This document shows positions 32,701 through 44,788 of a stretch of DNA of 64,000 bases, one piece after another. Source of the stretch: Bromus sterilis. Lineage: Eukaryota > Streptophyta > Magnoliopsida > Poales > Poaceae. The notes beneath the pieces are model-generated. The model did no database searches and was not told the DNA's origin. It saw only the letters and a program-made list of their open reading frames with translations. The stretch lies in the NCBI GenBank assembly GCA_950022295.1, contig OX465600.1, positions 295,785,782 to 295,849,781 of the forward strand. The letters are read 5' to 3'. The position numbers were made by a program, and so were the translations under genes. Each line of letters starts with the position of its first letter. Positions within the stretch are counted from its first letter, which is position 1.

Positions 32701-35700
32701 GAACAGCCCGCTACTGTGATGGGTACACTCCTCGTTAACTCAATACCTGCTACTGTTTTATTTGATACAGGAGCATCACATTCATTTATGTCTGGAGCAT
32801 TTGCTTCTAAGCATGGCATTTACCACGAAAAGATGCATACCCCCTTAATAGTCCGGACTCCCGGTACCCAGTGTCGTGTCGACATGGTTGCACCTAACCT
32901 CATTGTCGAGATCGAAAGATTTGAGTTCATGGTTTCTCCACACATTCTGAAAACCTCCACCATCGACCTTATCCTTGGCATGGATTGGCTGAAAACCCAC
33001 AATGCCGCACTTTACTGTGGCACCAAGGTCATCCAACTTTTTCATCCTTCTGGCGCGATTTTGAGTCACACTGCCATTGTGTCGATGAATGTCGAAGCTC
33101 GTATATATGCTCTGAATGCCTTGAATGTCGCACCTCTCGAAGGGATTGAGAAAGTCCCAATCGTTTGTGATTTTACCGACGTATTCCCAGAACAACTGCC
33201 GGGGATACCCCCGATTAGGGAAGTTGAATTCGTCATCGACTTGAAGCCTGGCACCGTCCCTATTGCCAAGCGCCCGTATAAGATGCCACCTCACCACCTC
33301 CTTGAATTTAAGAAGGAGATCGACACGGCCCTCGAGAAAGGCTTCATCCGTCCTAGTTCCTCTGCTTGGGGAGCACCTTCGCTCTTTGTCAAGAAGAGTG
33401 ATGGCACGAACCATTTGGTCCAAGATTACCGACCTATCAACCAAGCCACGATACAGAACAAGTACCCCCTCCCTCGGATCAATGATCTTTATGATCAACT
33501 TGCTGGATCCACGGTGTTTTCAAAACTCGACTTAAGGTTGGGTTACCATCCGGGTCCGTGATGAGGACATCCCGAAGACCGCATTCATTACTCGCTATGG
33601 TTCATACGAGTACACTGTCATGTCCTTTGGCTTGACGAATGCACCAGCCACCTTCTCCAGATTGATGAACTATATATTCATGGAATACCTCGACAAGTTC
33701 GTCGTGGTTTATCTGGATGATATATTGATTTACTCCAAGACCGATGCAGAACATGCTGAACATCTTCGTCTTATACTGGAAAAGCTTCGAGAACACAAAC
33801 TCTATGCTAAGTATTCAAAGTGTGAGTTCTGGCTTCCCGAAGTAACCTACCTTGGTCATGTGATTTCCAAGGATGGCGTTGCCGTCAACCCCGAACGTAT
33901 CCAGGCTATTCTTGATTGGACTCCGCCTAGGACTGTCAAGCAAGTCTGGAGTTTCCTCGGCCTTGCCAGCTATTGCCGCCGTTTTGTTGAGAATTTCTCC
34001 AAGATTGCCAAGCCTCTGACTAATCTGCTTCACAAAGGCGTCAAGTTTGAGTGGACTGATAAATGTCAAGAAAGTTTTCAAGCTCTGAAGGACAAGCTCA
34101 CTTCTCCCCCGGTGCTTGCTCCTCCTGATACCCAGAAGGACTTCGTGATTTATTGCGACGCGTCTCGTCAAGGATTAGGCTGTGTCCTAATGCAAGAGCG
34201 CAAAGTGATTGCTTATGGCTCTCGTCAGTTGCGTGCTCACGAAGAAAACTATCCAACTCATGATCTCGAATTGGCAGCGGTAATTTATGCATTGAAGCTG
34301 TGGCGACATTACCTCGTCGGTAATCGTTGCGAGATCTTCATCGACCACCAAAGCCTGAAGTACCTGTTTACGCAACTAGACCTGAATCTCCGCCAACAGA
34401 GATGGCTCGAGACAATAGCCGACTACAACATGGGAATTTCTTACACCCCTGGCAAAGCTAATGTGGTGGCCGATGCCTTAAGCCGCAAAGCCTATTGTAG
34501 TGAACTTGAAGTTCAAGTGCAACAACCACGTCTGTATGCAGAACTCTGCAAGCTGAACATCGAAATTGTTCCGCAGGGATATGTGAACTCCCTGGTGGTC
34601 CAACCAGACCTCGACACCCGCATCAAGACGGTACAACATTATGACTCTGACATTTGGAAGATTAAGCGTCGTGTCGCCAGCGGAGAGCCCTCATTCTTCA
34701 CTATTGATGCAAATGATGATAATGCGGTGTACTTCAAGGGTCGTTTAGTGGTTCCGGTAGCCAAGGCCAACCTGAATTACGCCTCTGATGTCATGAAAGA
34801 AGCTCATGATACACCTTTGTCGATTCACCCTGGTAGTACCAAGATGTACCAAGACATTCGTCAGCGGTACTGGTGGTCCAACATGAAACAAGACATTGCT
34901 CGTTATGTTGATGAGTGTGCGTTTGCCGTCGCGTGAAAGCCGAACATCAAAGACCTGCTGGTACTCTACAACCACTCTCTATTCCTGAATGGAAATGGGA
35001 CAAGATTGAAATGGACTTCGTCACCGGATTTCCCCGATCACAGAAAGGTCATGATGCCATCTTTGTCGTCATCGACCGATTCTCCAAGGTTGCCCATTTT
35101 CTGCCAGTCAAGGAGACGATCTCTGCTAGTCAGTTGGCAGACTTGTATGTTTCCAGAATTGTTTCCCTCCATGGTATTCCGTTGGAGATCAGTTCAGACC
35201 GTGGCAGCATTTTCACCTCGAAGTTCTGGGATAGTTTCCAAGAAGCTATGGGCACTCACCTGAATTTCAGCACCGCTTAGCACCCCCAGTCGCAAGGACA
35301 AGTCGAACGAGTCAACCAAGTGCTCGAAGATATGCTCCGAGCTTGTGTCATCTCATTCGGTAAGAAATGGGAGGAATCCCTTCCATTTGCTGAATTCTCG
35401 TACAACAATAGCTATCAAGCTAGTCTGGAGATGGCACCCTTTGAAGTTCTCTATGGACGTAAGTGTCGAACCCCTCTGAATTGGTCGGAAACTGGAGAAA
35501 GAGCTCTCATTGGTCCGGACATTATTCAGCAGGCTGAAGATCAGGTTCGCGTTATTCGTGAACACTTGAAAGCTGCTCAGTCCCGTCAGAAGAGCAACTA
35601 TGATCGCAAGCACAAGGAAATGGTCTATCACTCCGATGAGAGGCACTCACCGCTTCGGAATCAAAGGCAAATTAGCTCCTCGCTACATTGGCCCATTCCG

Positions 35701-36031
35701 TATTCTTTCCAGAAGTGGACCAGTGGCATACCGTTTGGAATTGCCTCCGAACCTCTCTCAAGTCCACGATGTATTCCACGTGTCCCAACTCCGACGCTGC
35801 TTTAAGGACCCTATTCGCGAGGTGGAGCATGATATGATCGAGCTGCAACAGGACTTGACTTATCAAGAACATCCAAGCCGCATTCTCGATCAGTCTGAAC
35901 GCAAAACCCGCAACAAGACAACAAGGTTCCTCAAAGTTCAGTGGTCGAATCATTTTGAAGATGAAGCCACTTGGGAACGCGAAGATCGTCTTCGTGAGGA
36001 ATACCCCGATCTTTTCCCCTCTACCGCCTAA
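32701..36031 (+). pseudogene. Pol of the gypsy element: PR, RT, RNase H, integrase, chromodomain
   Basis: Protease active site VLFDTGASHSFMS is near 32755-32793. The reverse transcriptase begins near 33240 (KRPYKMPPHHLLEFKKEID), breaks after FSKLDLRLGYH at about 33548 by loss of about 5 bases, and resumes with the catalytic YLDD near 33710-33722. RNase H shows DASRQGLGCVLMQ and TPGKANVVADALSRK. The integrase HHCC finger is cut by a missing base near 34920, between its two Cys. The core has MDFVTGFPRS and the ISSDRGSIFTSKFWDSF motif, then a TAG at 35278 where Tyr is expected before HPQSQGQVERV. Near 35630 an out-of-frame deletion removes part of a short segment. The end (FLKVQWSNHFEDEATWERED) resembles a chromodomain, which in relatives targets integration to heterochromatin. 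Confidence 0.9.
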
Positions 36032-36049
36032 ATTCTCGGGACGAGAATT

Positions 36050-36066
36050 CTTGTAGTGGGGGAGAT
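36050..36066 (+). other. Polypurine tract of the gypsy element
   Basis: gtagtgggggagatt directly precedes the 3' LTR and is the expected primer for plus-strand synthesis. Confidence 0.85.
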
Positions 36067-36067
36067 T

Positions 36068-39000
36068 TATAACACCCTCACTGTCAGTGAACAGTAATCA
36101 CTGTTACTGTTCATCACTACTGTTCAAATTTTTTGCTTTAATCAAATGGTTCAGTTCAAATTCAAATTCCCCTTGATATGGTGGCAAGCAAAGTGAACCA
36201 TGGGCCTTGATCATCATGGATGAAAACATAGTCCAATCCATAAGCTTTTGAAATCAATTCAAATCTAAAAATGCCTTTGGTGAAATATTAAAAATAAAGT
36301 GGAATATAAACTTTATCCAAAAATTGTGGAACTACTTTTATAAAATCCCAAATATTCATTGGACCATGCCAATGTGGTCTTGAGTATTTATTAAGTTATA
36401 GAAAATTCCAAACAAATCAAACAGTAGCAAAAAAACCCAATTTAATCATTTAATATTATAATAAAATATTAAATGAATTTTATAAGTGACCAAACCTTTT
36501 GTGGCACTAGACTAGGGTATAACAATAATTATGGGTCACTTGCAACATTTTATATAAATGCCCATGTGCATAAAATAATTGCTAAAAGAAATAAACATAA
36601 AAGAATAACAGGACACCTAATCTAGCCCAAGCCCACCAGACCAACCCCCCTGTTCCCCTTGGGCTGAGCCCACCCCATTCAACCGCCCCCGAACCGTCCC
36701 CTTCCTCTCGCTACAGGGGAGGAAGGGCGTGCGTGGCAGCCATCCCATGGCGCCATGGCCACGGCTGCCTCGCTTCCGGCCATCCCCCGGCTCCCCTGGG
36801 GTATATGACCACCCCATGCCCCCCCGAACCCTAGCGCCCTCCCCTGTCTTCCTTGCGCCGCCGCTCCCCTCTCCCGCTGCTTGGTCCGAGCGCCCCGCCG
36901 TGGCCACCGGCCACCTCCGGCCGCTACGTCGTGTCTACGAGGACCGTCGTGCTCCTCTACGCCTTTTCCACCTTGGAATTAAGCCGGGACGTCCGCCTCG
37001 CCGCGAATTGGGCCTCGCCCTCCGCCATAGCCGTGACGCACTCGCCGCCGATTCGCCGCCTCCGGCCCGCCCCGGCCTCGTCCGAGCTCGCCACCCCGCC
37101 TCCCCTCGGTGAGCTGCACCGATTCCCCCTCTCTCTCTGCCGATTCCGTGCCGTAGCACTCCCCCCTGTCGTGCTCTGCTTCGGGCGCTGCCGCGACCGC
37201 CATGGACGAGCACACGCCCACCCCACGCGATGTCGCGCGCTTGCAGCAGTTTTGCCCGAGCCCACGCCCTGCCTGCGCCCCATCCATCTCCCTGGCCGCC
37301 CTCGCACCCCCTGGTCGCAGACGCGACCTCGCCGCTCTGGCCCCCTGCCCCGTTGCTCGCCGCCGCTTGCCTCCAAGCGCTCCGCCTGCTCGAGGCCTGC
37401 GGCTGCTGCGCGCGCCGTTCCGCCGCCCGTGGCCGCGGCCCTCCACCCCCACTGCATGCCCCTCGCCGGAACTGACGTCGCCGGCGTGCGTTCGTTGCCG
37501 GCGTGCTGTGGGACTACCCCCCCCCCTTATTAGCGCTAACCCCTCCCCCCCCCCATGGGTCGCTGACTAGTGGGGCCGCCCCCTGTATACCTCTATGGAA
37601 TTAGTTAAAACACTAATTAAACCTGTCTCCATGACAGGTAGACCCCACCTGTTAATAAGTTAATAAAATGATTAAGTTAATTAATTAACTGATTTAATTT
37701 ATTCTGTTAGTATGACATGTGGGACCCCACTGTTAATTAGATTTAATTAATTGATTTATTAGCCATGTGAGACTGACCAGTGGGACCCACTGGTCAGGTT
37801 TGACCAGTCAAACTGTTGTGGATAATGTTTCTGTTAATAAATAAAAATAATTTAAAAATGATTTAGAAAATGATTTAAATTGCTTAAAACTTTAGAAAAT
37901 CATAGAAAATAAACCGTAGCTCAGATTCAAAAACTTTATACATGAAAGTTGATCAGAAAAATATAACGAATACGGATACGGTTTCCGTATACCAACCCCA
38001 CCCCCCTAACACACCGATCATCGACATTTCCCCCTCCGGGCTGTCTGTCGATAATTCCCGGTACCGATAAAAAGTACCCGGATGAATTTATCTCGAACAC
38101 GAAAGTTGTCCGGAATGGTTCAACTAACACGGATACACCCCCCTTATGTTTGTCGGATGTCTACGACACCTCCGGCTTGATCCTTCCCCCTCCGGACACC
38201 GTGTCGGGTAATCACCCGGAGCCGGTATATCATCCCCGAATAAATTCCCGCTCCGAGCATCGTGCATTGCACTGTGTTAGAACACCGTTAACTTTTCCTC
38301 TGTCATGTCATGCATATGTTTGTATATTCTTGCTGTGTATTTACTGTTTCTTCCCCCCCTTAATCTCCGGTAGACCCCGTTGCTACCGCCGACTACACTG
38401 TTGCCGGGTACGACTACTTCGTCGACGACCCTGCCCCTACCGTCGAGCTTCCAGGCAAGCAGAGCCATTCTCTTCTCTAGATATCGCCTACCTTTTCCGT
38501 ACTTTCTTGCACTAGGCATGGTTACTGCTGCTGCTACGATTACAATCCTATTCAATTGCATAGCCTGATTTTGTCGCCCCTTGATGTACCTTTCTTATCC
38601 TATGCTGCCTATTATAATTATGCATATATTCAGCAGTGAACCCTGCGCATTGTTAGCTAGGACTAGATAGCGGGCCGTGATCACTCAGGGGGGTGAACAC
38701 GGATACTATATATACAACTGCACAGGTACGGAACAAAGCAGACACCGCCAAAGGCCCCTATCTGGGTTATGCCTAGTCACCCTCAAGTGTGAGCTATCAA
38801 GGAGTAATCCTTGTACTCCACTCGAGGCTGACTTTGTCTTGCCGCCATAGGGTCCTGAACAACGGTTGTCCTTAAAGGTAAGAAAGGCGAGCGACACAAC
38901 GGTGCCCGCGAGAGGTATATCGTCAGGAACGACTGGGAGGGTACGACCGACGTTACTGGCGTGCTTGGCCCCTGCTTGTATCCCGCGAGAGTTACCAAAC

Positions 39001-40429
39001 CACAAAAGTCGAGCTCTACCAAGAGCACACGCGAGACAAGGTAAGGAGACGGTTCACCTTGTTGGTAACCGCAGTGACTTGGTGGGACGACAGGGCAGGC
39101 ACCGATGTACTGGAGGTCCTGACTGCTGTCGTTGACCGCGGGTCGGTTAAGTCGAGGCAACGATAACGGTTGTCACGCAGGTTAATTAAAATGCTAAATG
39201 GTTCGGCGGATGACTTGAGAGACCCGTTGGTCTGTACGCACTACCTACACGTGGGATTACGGTGTGGGCCCTCCGCGTCGTAGTTCGTCCGAAAGCTCTT
39301 CAGACGTCAGCAGTACTGCGGCCTGATCGCCGGGAAGTGGTCTTGTCTTTTTGCTGCAGCAGGTGTGTTTGGATTTGCTTTTGCTTCACCGGCCAGACTC
39401 GCACCGTGCAGGAGCGTGCAAGGGTGAGGGACCTAGACCCCTTGGCGCATAGGATATAGTCCGACGGATGGCCTCTCTGCTGAGCCTAGGATGGGCTGCG
39501 ATGTGTCGGATAGCCTCGGTGGGGCGTTCCCTAACAAGGTTCACGCCACCCTGGAGATCCGAGCGTGCAGGATGAACAGTAGTGCACCCCTGCAGGGAGT
39601 TTAATCTATTCGAATAGCCGTGTCCACGGTAAATGGACGCTTTATGCTGAAGCTGGATATTACCACTAGAAACTATTACTATTAAACTGTATGGTTCCGG
39701 GTCTTCTTCCTCGCAGGGAGTCGAGGAGGGGAACTCGGAGGCATTGTTATTATTAATCATTACAACTTATATTATACAATGCTGCAGCAACTTCTGCTTC
39801 ATTGTTACTTTATTGCTTTATATAAACTGTTGGCTGTTTCTCTTCTCATGCTGCAAGACATCGTCAGAAGATGCTAGTCCTCGATAGGCCTAGCTTCTTA
39901 CCCTTATTCTGATTTCTATCTTGCAGTCCACTATATATACAGCCTCCCTTTTCCGTTGATACAAATGCATAATGCTTAGTAGCGGACGTAAGACTCGCGG
40001 GTATACTAGATACTCACCTGCTTTATTTCCTTTACTGTTTTGCCTGATCGGCCGCTGCAGTCGACGTTGGAGCCCAGGAGCAGGAGTACCCCGGAGGCGG
40101 ATACTACTACGTCGAGACCCCCGCTGACCAGGACCAGGAGTAGTTTCGGAGGCTCCCAGGCAGGAGGCCTTGCCTTTTCGATCTGTATCTCTGATGTTAT
40201 TTGTGCTAGCCTTCTTAAGGCAAAACTTGACTAACTATGTCTGTACTCAGATATTATGGCTTGTATAACTTGTGTATTCGGGTCCGCGTGACCCCCTTTA
40301 TTGTAACATATTGGTTTATCCTTTTGTGTTTAGTGTTGTGCTGTGATATTCTCACCGTGGCACCCTAATCTCAGCCGTGTACCCTGCGTGTATGATTACT
40401 GTACACGGATTGATTTTGGGGGCGTTACA
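36068..40429 (+). repeat. 3' LTR of the gypsy element (4362 bp)
   Basis: Matches the 5' LTR end to end with scattered substitutions and a few short indels that happen to balance. It starts TATAACACCC instead of TGTAACACCC, so the conserved terminal TG is mutated to TA, and ends GGCGTTACA followed by the CCAAG duplication. Confidence 0.92.
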
Positions 40430-41036
40430 CCAAGCTTAGACGCTTGAGTCTCCTTGAATATTTATTAGGGGTGCACATGGGAATCCCCAAGCTTGAGCGT
40501 TTGACACTCCAAGATCTTCTTTCATCATCCTCCATCGCGCACTTGAAAACTACCTTCATACATAACTCATTGTAGGCTGATTAGAGAGGTTGGTACCCTA
40601 ATAAAATAATTTTCCTCTACTGCAAATAAAGATATTCTTGAAGATCTACTGTTTCTCAAGATTGCCAAAAAGTTTTTGCAAATAAAAAGCAAGCTTAAGG
40701 TTTGCAAAAGTAAAGAGAGAAAAAACGTGGCAGAATCTGTGAAAAACAGAACAACATGTAGTAAAGAATTTTTTAGGGATACTTCTGCAACTCAACTAAA
40801 AAAAACTCAGAACATACGAAAGTTTCGTAATTGTATAGAGCACGTTGTGTAAAAAATTCAGCTCAAAAAGATGAACTGGGATTTTTCCATGATTTTTCTA
40901 GTCACGAGGACAGAATCTGTTTTCTGGACAGCATGTCACAACTTTTACTTCCCTTGTCGCATGAGGCTATACTTGGCACAAAGCTTGAAAAGTAAAGATA
41001 CAATGATGTTGCTGCAGTAGTAACAATCATCAAGAC
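40430..41036 (-). mobile_element. Right piece of the second Athila-like internal fragment
   Basis: Continues the sequence broken by the gypsy insertion. It matches about 17592-18195 in order, including the 'gtgcac.tgggaatccccaagcttgagcg' stretch (17633-17660 versus 40471-40499) and 'gtaaagatacaatgatgttg' near 40995. Similarity stops at about 41036, where another sequence begins. Confidence 0.78.
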
Positions 41037-42030
41037 CACTTGAAAGGACGTGGATGTCGCCTAGAGGGGGGGTGAATAGGCGCTTAAAATAATTACGGTT
41101 TCGGCTTGAACAAATGCGGAATAAAACTTAACGTTTAATTTGCCAAGCAAGAAACCTAAGTAATCTAGGCTCAACTATGTGCACCAACAACTTATACTAA
41201 TCAAGATAAACAACTATGTGATAGCAAGATATATATAACAAGAGCACTAAGGCTATCACAAAGTAGGTGCACAAGTAAATAGGTTGACTAGATGAATAAC
41301 CTATGGGACAAGCAAAGTACAATAATATGAGCAAGCACAAGATAAACAATGTAATAAGCTTGCTCAAGGTAAGGGTAGAGATAACCGCAAGTGGAGCCGA
41401 TGGAGACAAGGATTTGTTACCGAAGTTCCTTCTCTTGCGAGAAGTACGTCTCCGTTTGGAGAGGGTGAGGAGCACAATGCTCACACGAAGCCAACGAGGG
41501 CCACCCTATTTCTCCTCACGCTCTTACCAATGCAAGATGACGTGATTCCACTATTAGGACACTTGAGGGCGGTCACCGAACCCGTACAAATGGCAACCCT
41601 TGGGGGCAGTCACTGAACCCGTACAAATGCTCGGGGCAATCTCCACATTCGAATTGGAGGCTCCCGTAGCGTCTCGAAGCTTTCCACCACAATGATTGAG
41701 CTCCGCAACAACAAGCCTCTAGGTGCCAACGAACCCACGAGGTACAAGCTCTAGAGTGCCAACGCACTCCAGAGTAGCTATCTTCTCAACTTCACTTCTA
41801 CACCGAATCCTCGGAGAGAACTCAAACCGATGCACCAAATGCAATGGCAAGAGCACACGAAGTGCTCAAGTCCCCAACTCTCAAATCCCACCAAAGCAAC
41901 AAAAGCTATGGAGGAATATGAGAGGAAGAACAAGGAGAACACCAAGAACTCCAAGATCTAGATCCACAAGGTTCCCCTCACTTAGAGGAGAGATGACTTG
42001 GTGAAGAATGTGGATCTTTTTTGTTGTACC
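41037..42030. repeat. Unclassified dispersed repeat (CACTTGAAAGGACG type)
   Basis: Begins CACTTGAAAGGACGTGGATG at the exact end of the Athila-like match. I remember this start, with the following 'cgcctagaggggg', as a frequent Triticeae repeat, but I cannot place it in a class with confidence; the CACTT start could be a CACTA-like end. No open frame with a recognisable domain is present, and no matching inverted end was found. Confidence 0.4.
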
Positions 42031-43492
42031 AAAAATCATTATTAACATTTTTATATCATGCTACCAAATTAATGCGCTTAGCACTAAAATACTACTAGAC
42101 ACATCCGTTTAGCAAAAAGTAACATAGATCAACGTACTAATATTAGTATAATAGTAGTACAGATAATAGCATTTTATACTACGGTTGCAATATTTATCAT
42201 GCGTCATATACAACAAAAGCGGAAAATTGGACAAAAGTGGGCCTTGGCCCGAGGCCTAAGCTTTAGCTGGTCGGTCGGCCACGAACATTAGCCCTATGAA
42301 AAACACAAAACGATCACAAACAGAATCAAAAGGGAGCACACAGTAATTCACACTTCCGTCGATTGCACAACAACAATCGAAACCAAAGTATCTGCTAATA
42401 TACTAAGCTCCCTAGGGGTAAAAGCCATGATAATCAATTGATGATTCAATTTTGACTTGGTCATATCCTTTTGGCCATGTATGTAAATTATTAAGTTTCC
42501 TTTTTATTTTTAAGCTTCCAAGGGGGTGAAAGCTATGGGAGTTAATTAAGAATTTAATTTTGATTTGATCATACCCTTTGATCATGTATATAAATTATTA
42601 TTTTTCATTTTTTAAATTTTCTCTCATCTTTTAATTTTTTTGATTGCCCAGTACACGAATGTCATTAACATTTGATTTTAGGAAAAATGAATGTCATTTT
42701 GTATGCTTAATATGCCGATGCTATATGAATTTGTTGTGAGCTTACAATCGAGACATTTGTAGTACATAATTGTCGACTTCACGATCCAACCATTCAGCTC
42801 ATGCAGTAGATGTCATTCCAAAAAACTTTAATCATGACATGTGAATAACTCGATACTTCATTTTAACGCTAGAACTGGATGCGGTTAATTGACGTTTTGA
42901 GAACCAATATATATTTATTTTTTCTTAATTTTTTTTATTTTGAAGTATCCTTGTTCAGTTGAGATATTTAATTTAAAGTTGGATACAAGTTTTTTATTAT
43001 GTCATTGCTTTGGGTTTTATGATGAAATCTTTAGATGAATGCACGTTTTTTGATAAAATATTGGGTGGTGTGAGCCTTGGTTGGAAATAAGAAAGTGACG
43101 CCTACAACATGTTTAGTGCCATCAAAACACACGCGATCAACAAATTATCTTCCAGTCACACGATAAGAAGGATCCACCCAAATATTATACAAAATAAAAA
43201 ATTAAAAAAAAACTTACACATCAAAAGAAAACATAACGTAAACGGCGCAGCAAAGCGTGCATTGCACTTCTAGTTACTATTTATCATCGACCTATCCAAA
43301 TAAGGGATCACAAACAAGATCAACCGTCCTACACGGAATAAAAGTCGTACGTATTTGTAGACACAAGAACAGGAAAATCGCTACAAGATGATGTACTCTA
43401 CTGTACTTTCTTTTTTTTTCCAAAAATGATCAATAACAAATGTTAACAGAAAAGTACAAAGCCCCCTAATGATGATCTAAATTACATTCAAG
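42031..43492. other. AT-rich intergenic sequence with a local duplication
   Basis: No coding potential or domain seen. A diverged tandem duplication lies at 42404-42605. Short T and A runs near 42640, 42920, 43200 and 43411 may mark ends of old insertions. Confidence 0.4.
42404..42605. repeat. Diverged tandem duplication, period about 107
   Basis: Units 42404-42510 and 42511-42605 both read taagct(c/t)cc, then an agggg(g)t.aaagc block, an 'aattttga(c/t)tt' block, an atcat(a)tcc block and 'catgtatgtaaattatta' or its one-base variant. They are clearly related but several percent to tens of percent diverged. Confidence 0.7.
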
Positions 43493-43915
43493 TCATTGTA
43501 CCAACAAACTCCACAACAAGCCTATGACACGCTGTGTCGCCCCTAGCGAAGCCGGGCTAATCCTGTCCATGACAGACACTTGGAAAGACAACGTGGCGAG
43601 CGAAGAGACAATCCTCCTGGAGGCGGGGGATCCCACGCCCGAAACGGTGGCGATCTCTGTCACGAAACCAAGCAAGCCAAGAAAAGCGGAGAGACGATTC
43701 CTGAATCGTGTGGAACCAAGAAAAAAGACCGGCGACCCCAAATTAGCGTAGAATAATGAACCGCGGGTTTCTTGATAAAAGTGGAGTTTTGTTATATCGC
43801 ACAAGCACAAGAAATTTCCTAAAATCCACGCAGAATCAAGAACATGAGGGGACTTGGTAAAGAAACTCAAATCACGGTGGAAAACTGCAGGAAGAACAAC
43901 AACAAAATGCTGCAA
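43493..43915 (-). CDS. Unrecognised 140-residue open frame
   Basis: An open frame from ATG at 43915 to a stop at 43493. The protein starts with a hydrophobic MQHFVVVLPAVFH, has a Phe/Leu-rich middle (RLSAFLGLLGFVTEIATVSG) and a basic, Ser-rich C-terminal part. I recognise no family. It lies in AT-rich repeat-derived sequence just outside a hAT terminus at 43938, and no splice or promoter evidence was found. It may be chance; the moderate GC content of this stretch compared with its flanks is the only hint of a captured gene piece. Confidence 0.25.
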   Translation of the reverse strand: MQHFVVVLPAVFHRDLSFFTKSPHVLDSAWILGNFLCLCDITKLHFYQETRGSLFYANLGSPVFFLGSTRFRNRLSAFLGLLGFVTEIATVSGVGSPASRRIVSSLATLSFQVSVMDRISPASLGATQRVIGLLWSLLVQ

Positions 43916-43937
43916 GGAATTACATACCTGCCGCGCT

Positions 43938-44788
43938 CAGGGCCGGTCTAACGTAATTTCGGGCCCGAGACAAACAATTATAAATACATTTTTATACTAA
44001 TTTTTTTACTTATCTACATCTTATTTTTAACATGTTATAATCTTACAAATATAATTTTGTTTTGTTGCTATAGTCAACCACATGATAGTGCTATATTAGT
44101 TAATTTTTTATGTTTGTACTGGATATCATATTAAAATATTAAAACTTATTTTTAACAAAAAAATTAGCTAGAAACATATTTTTCTATAATACATAATTTA
44201 TATTCCCCCCCTTTCGGAATATAAGGTGTATATGTTTTCTCACAAAGTTAATATTTTCAACTATGAATAAATTTATAGCATAAAAATCAACATTTATGAT
44301 ATCTAATAAATAGAATATGAAAATATGTTTCAAGATGAATGTGATGATACTATTTTCGTATAATTTATATCGATACATTTATCTACAAATCTGATCAAAT
44401 TTAAATAATTTATTTTTCGAAGTAAACAATACACATTATATTCAGGAATGGAGGGAGTACTATTTCATTTTTTAATCCTTTTTATCTAGCAACAGACAAT
44501 TTTTTTACAAAAGGTCTACAAAAAACACTATCCAATAAATATCACAATAGTGGTTTCTAGTACATGATTAAGTAAGCATATAATAGAAAGTGTAATAATA
44601 TAATCGGAGGCAAGGATTTCATTTAAAAAAATTAAACTAGCAACAGGCAAATTTTCACAAAAGTGTGCACACTCTATACATTGTATTGAAACAACAATGC
44701 CTAGAGTAATTACCAGCAAATATAAAATGTGTGCATTCTAATTTGTTTTCATATGTAATTTTTATTATTTGATATACAAAAACTTTGA
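43938..44788. mobile_element. hAT-type element, second copy, 3' truncated
   Basis: Starts CAGGGCCGGTCT with GGGCCCGAGACAAACA shortly after, matching the left end of the element at 9342. Shared internal blocks in the same order include 'tttgtactg.atatcat' (about 44113), 'aatacataatttatatt' (44189), 'ccaataaatatcacaatagt' (44532) and 'gtgtgcattcta' (44729). Its right terminus is missing; Harbinger transposase sequence begins at about 44789. Confidence 0.68.

Larger units (their letters stand above)
26603..40429 (+). mobile_element. Complete Ty3/gypsy (chromovirus-type) retrotransposon, defective
   Basis: A 13.8-kb element with two LTRs of 4362 bases each, primer site TGGTATCAGAGCC (initiator Met tRNA type), and Gag, protease, reverse transcriptase, RNase H, integrase and a chromodomain-like C-terminus, then a purine tract (gtgggggaga). 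Domain order PR-RT-RH-INT and the C-terminal WSNHFEDEATWE block point to the chromovirus branch, perhaps the Tekay/Del clade. The coding region has at least five disabling lesions: stop at 32134, 5-base loss near 33548, 1-base loss near 34920, stop at 35278 and an out-of-frame loss near 35630. The LTRs look close to identical by eye, so the insertion is fairly recent. Confidence 0.93.
26598..40434. repeat. Target-site duplication CCAAG of the gypsy element
   Basis: CCAAG at 26598-26602 and at 40430-40434 flanks the 13827-bp element. The uninterrupted sequence ccccaagcttag is present in the related fragment at 17586-17597, confirming the insertion point. Confidence 0.92.
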
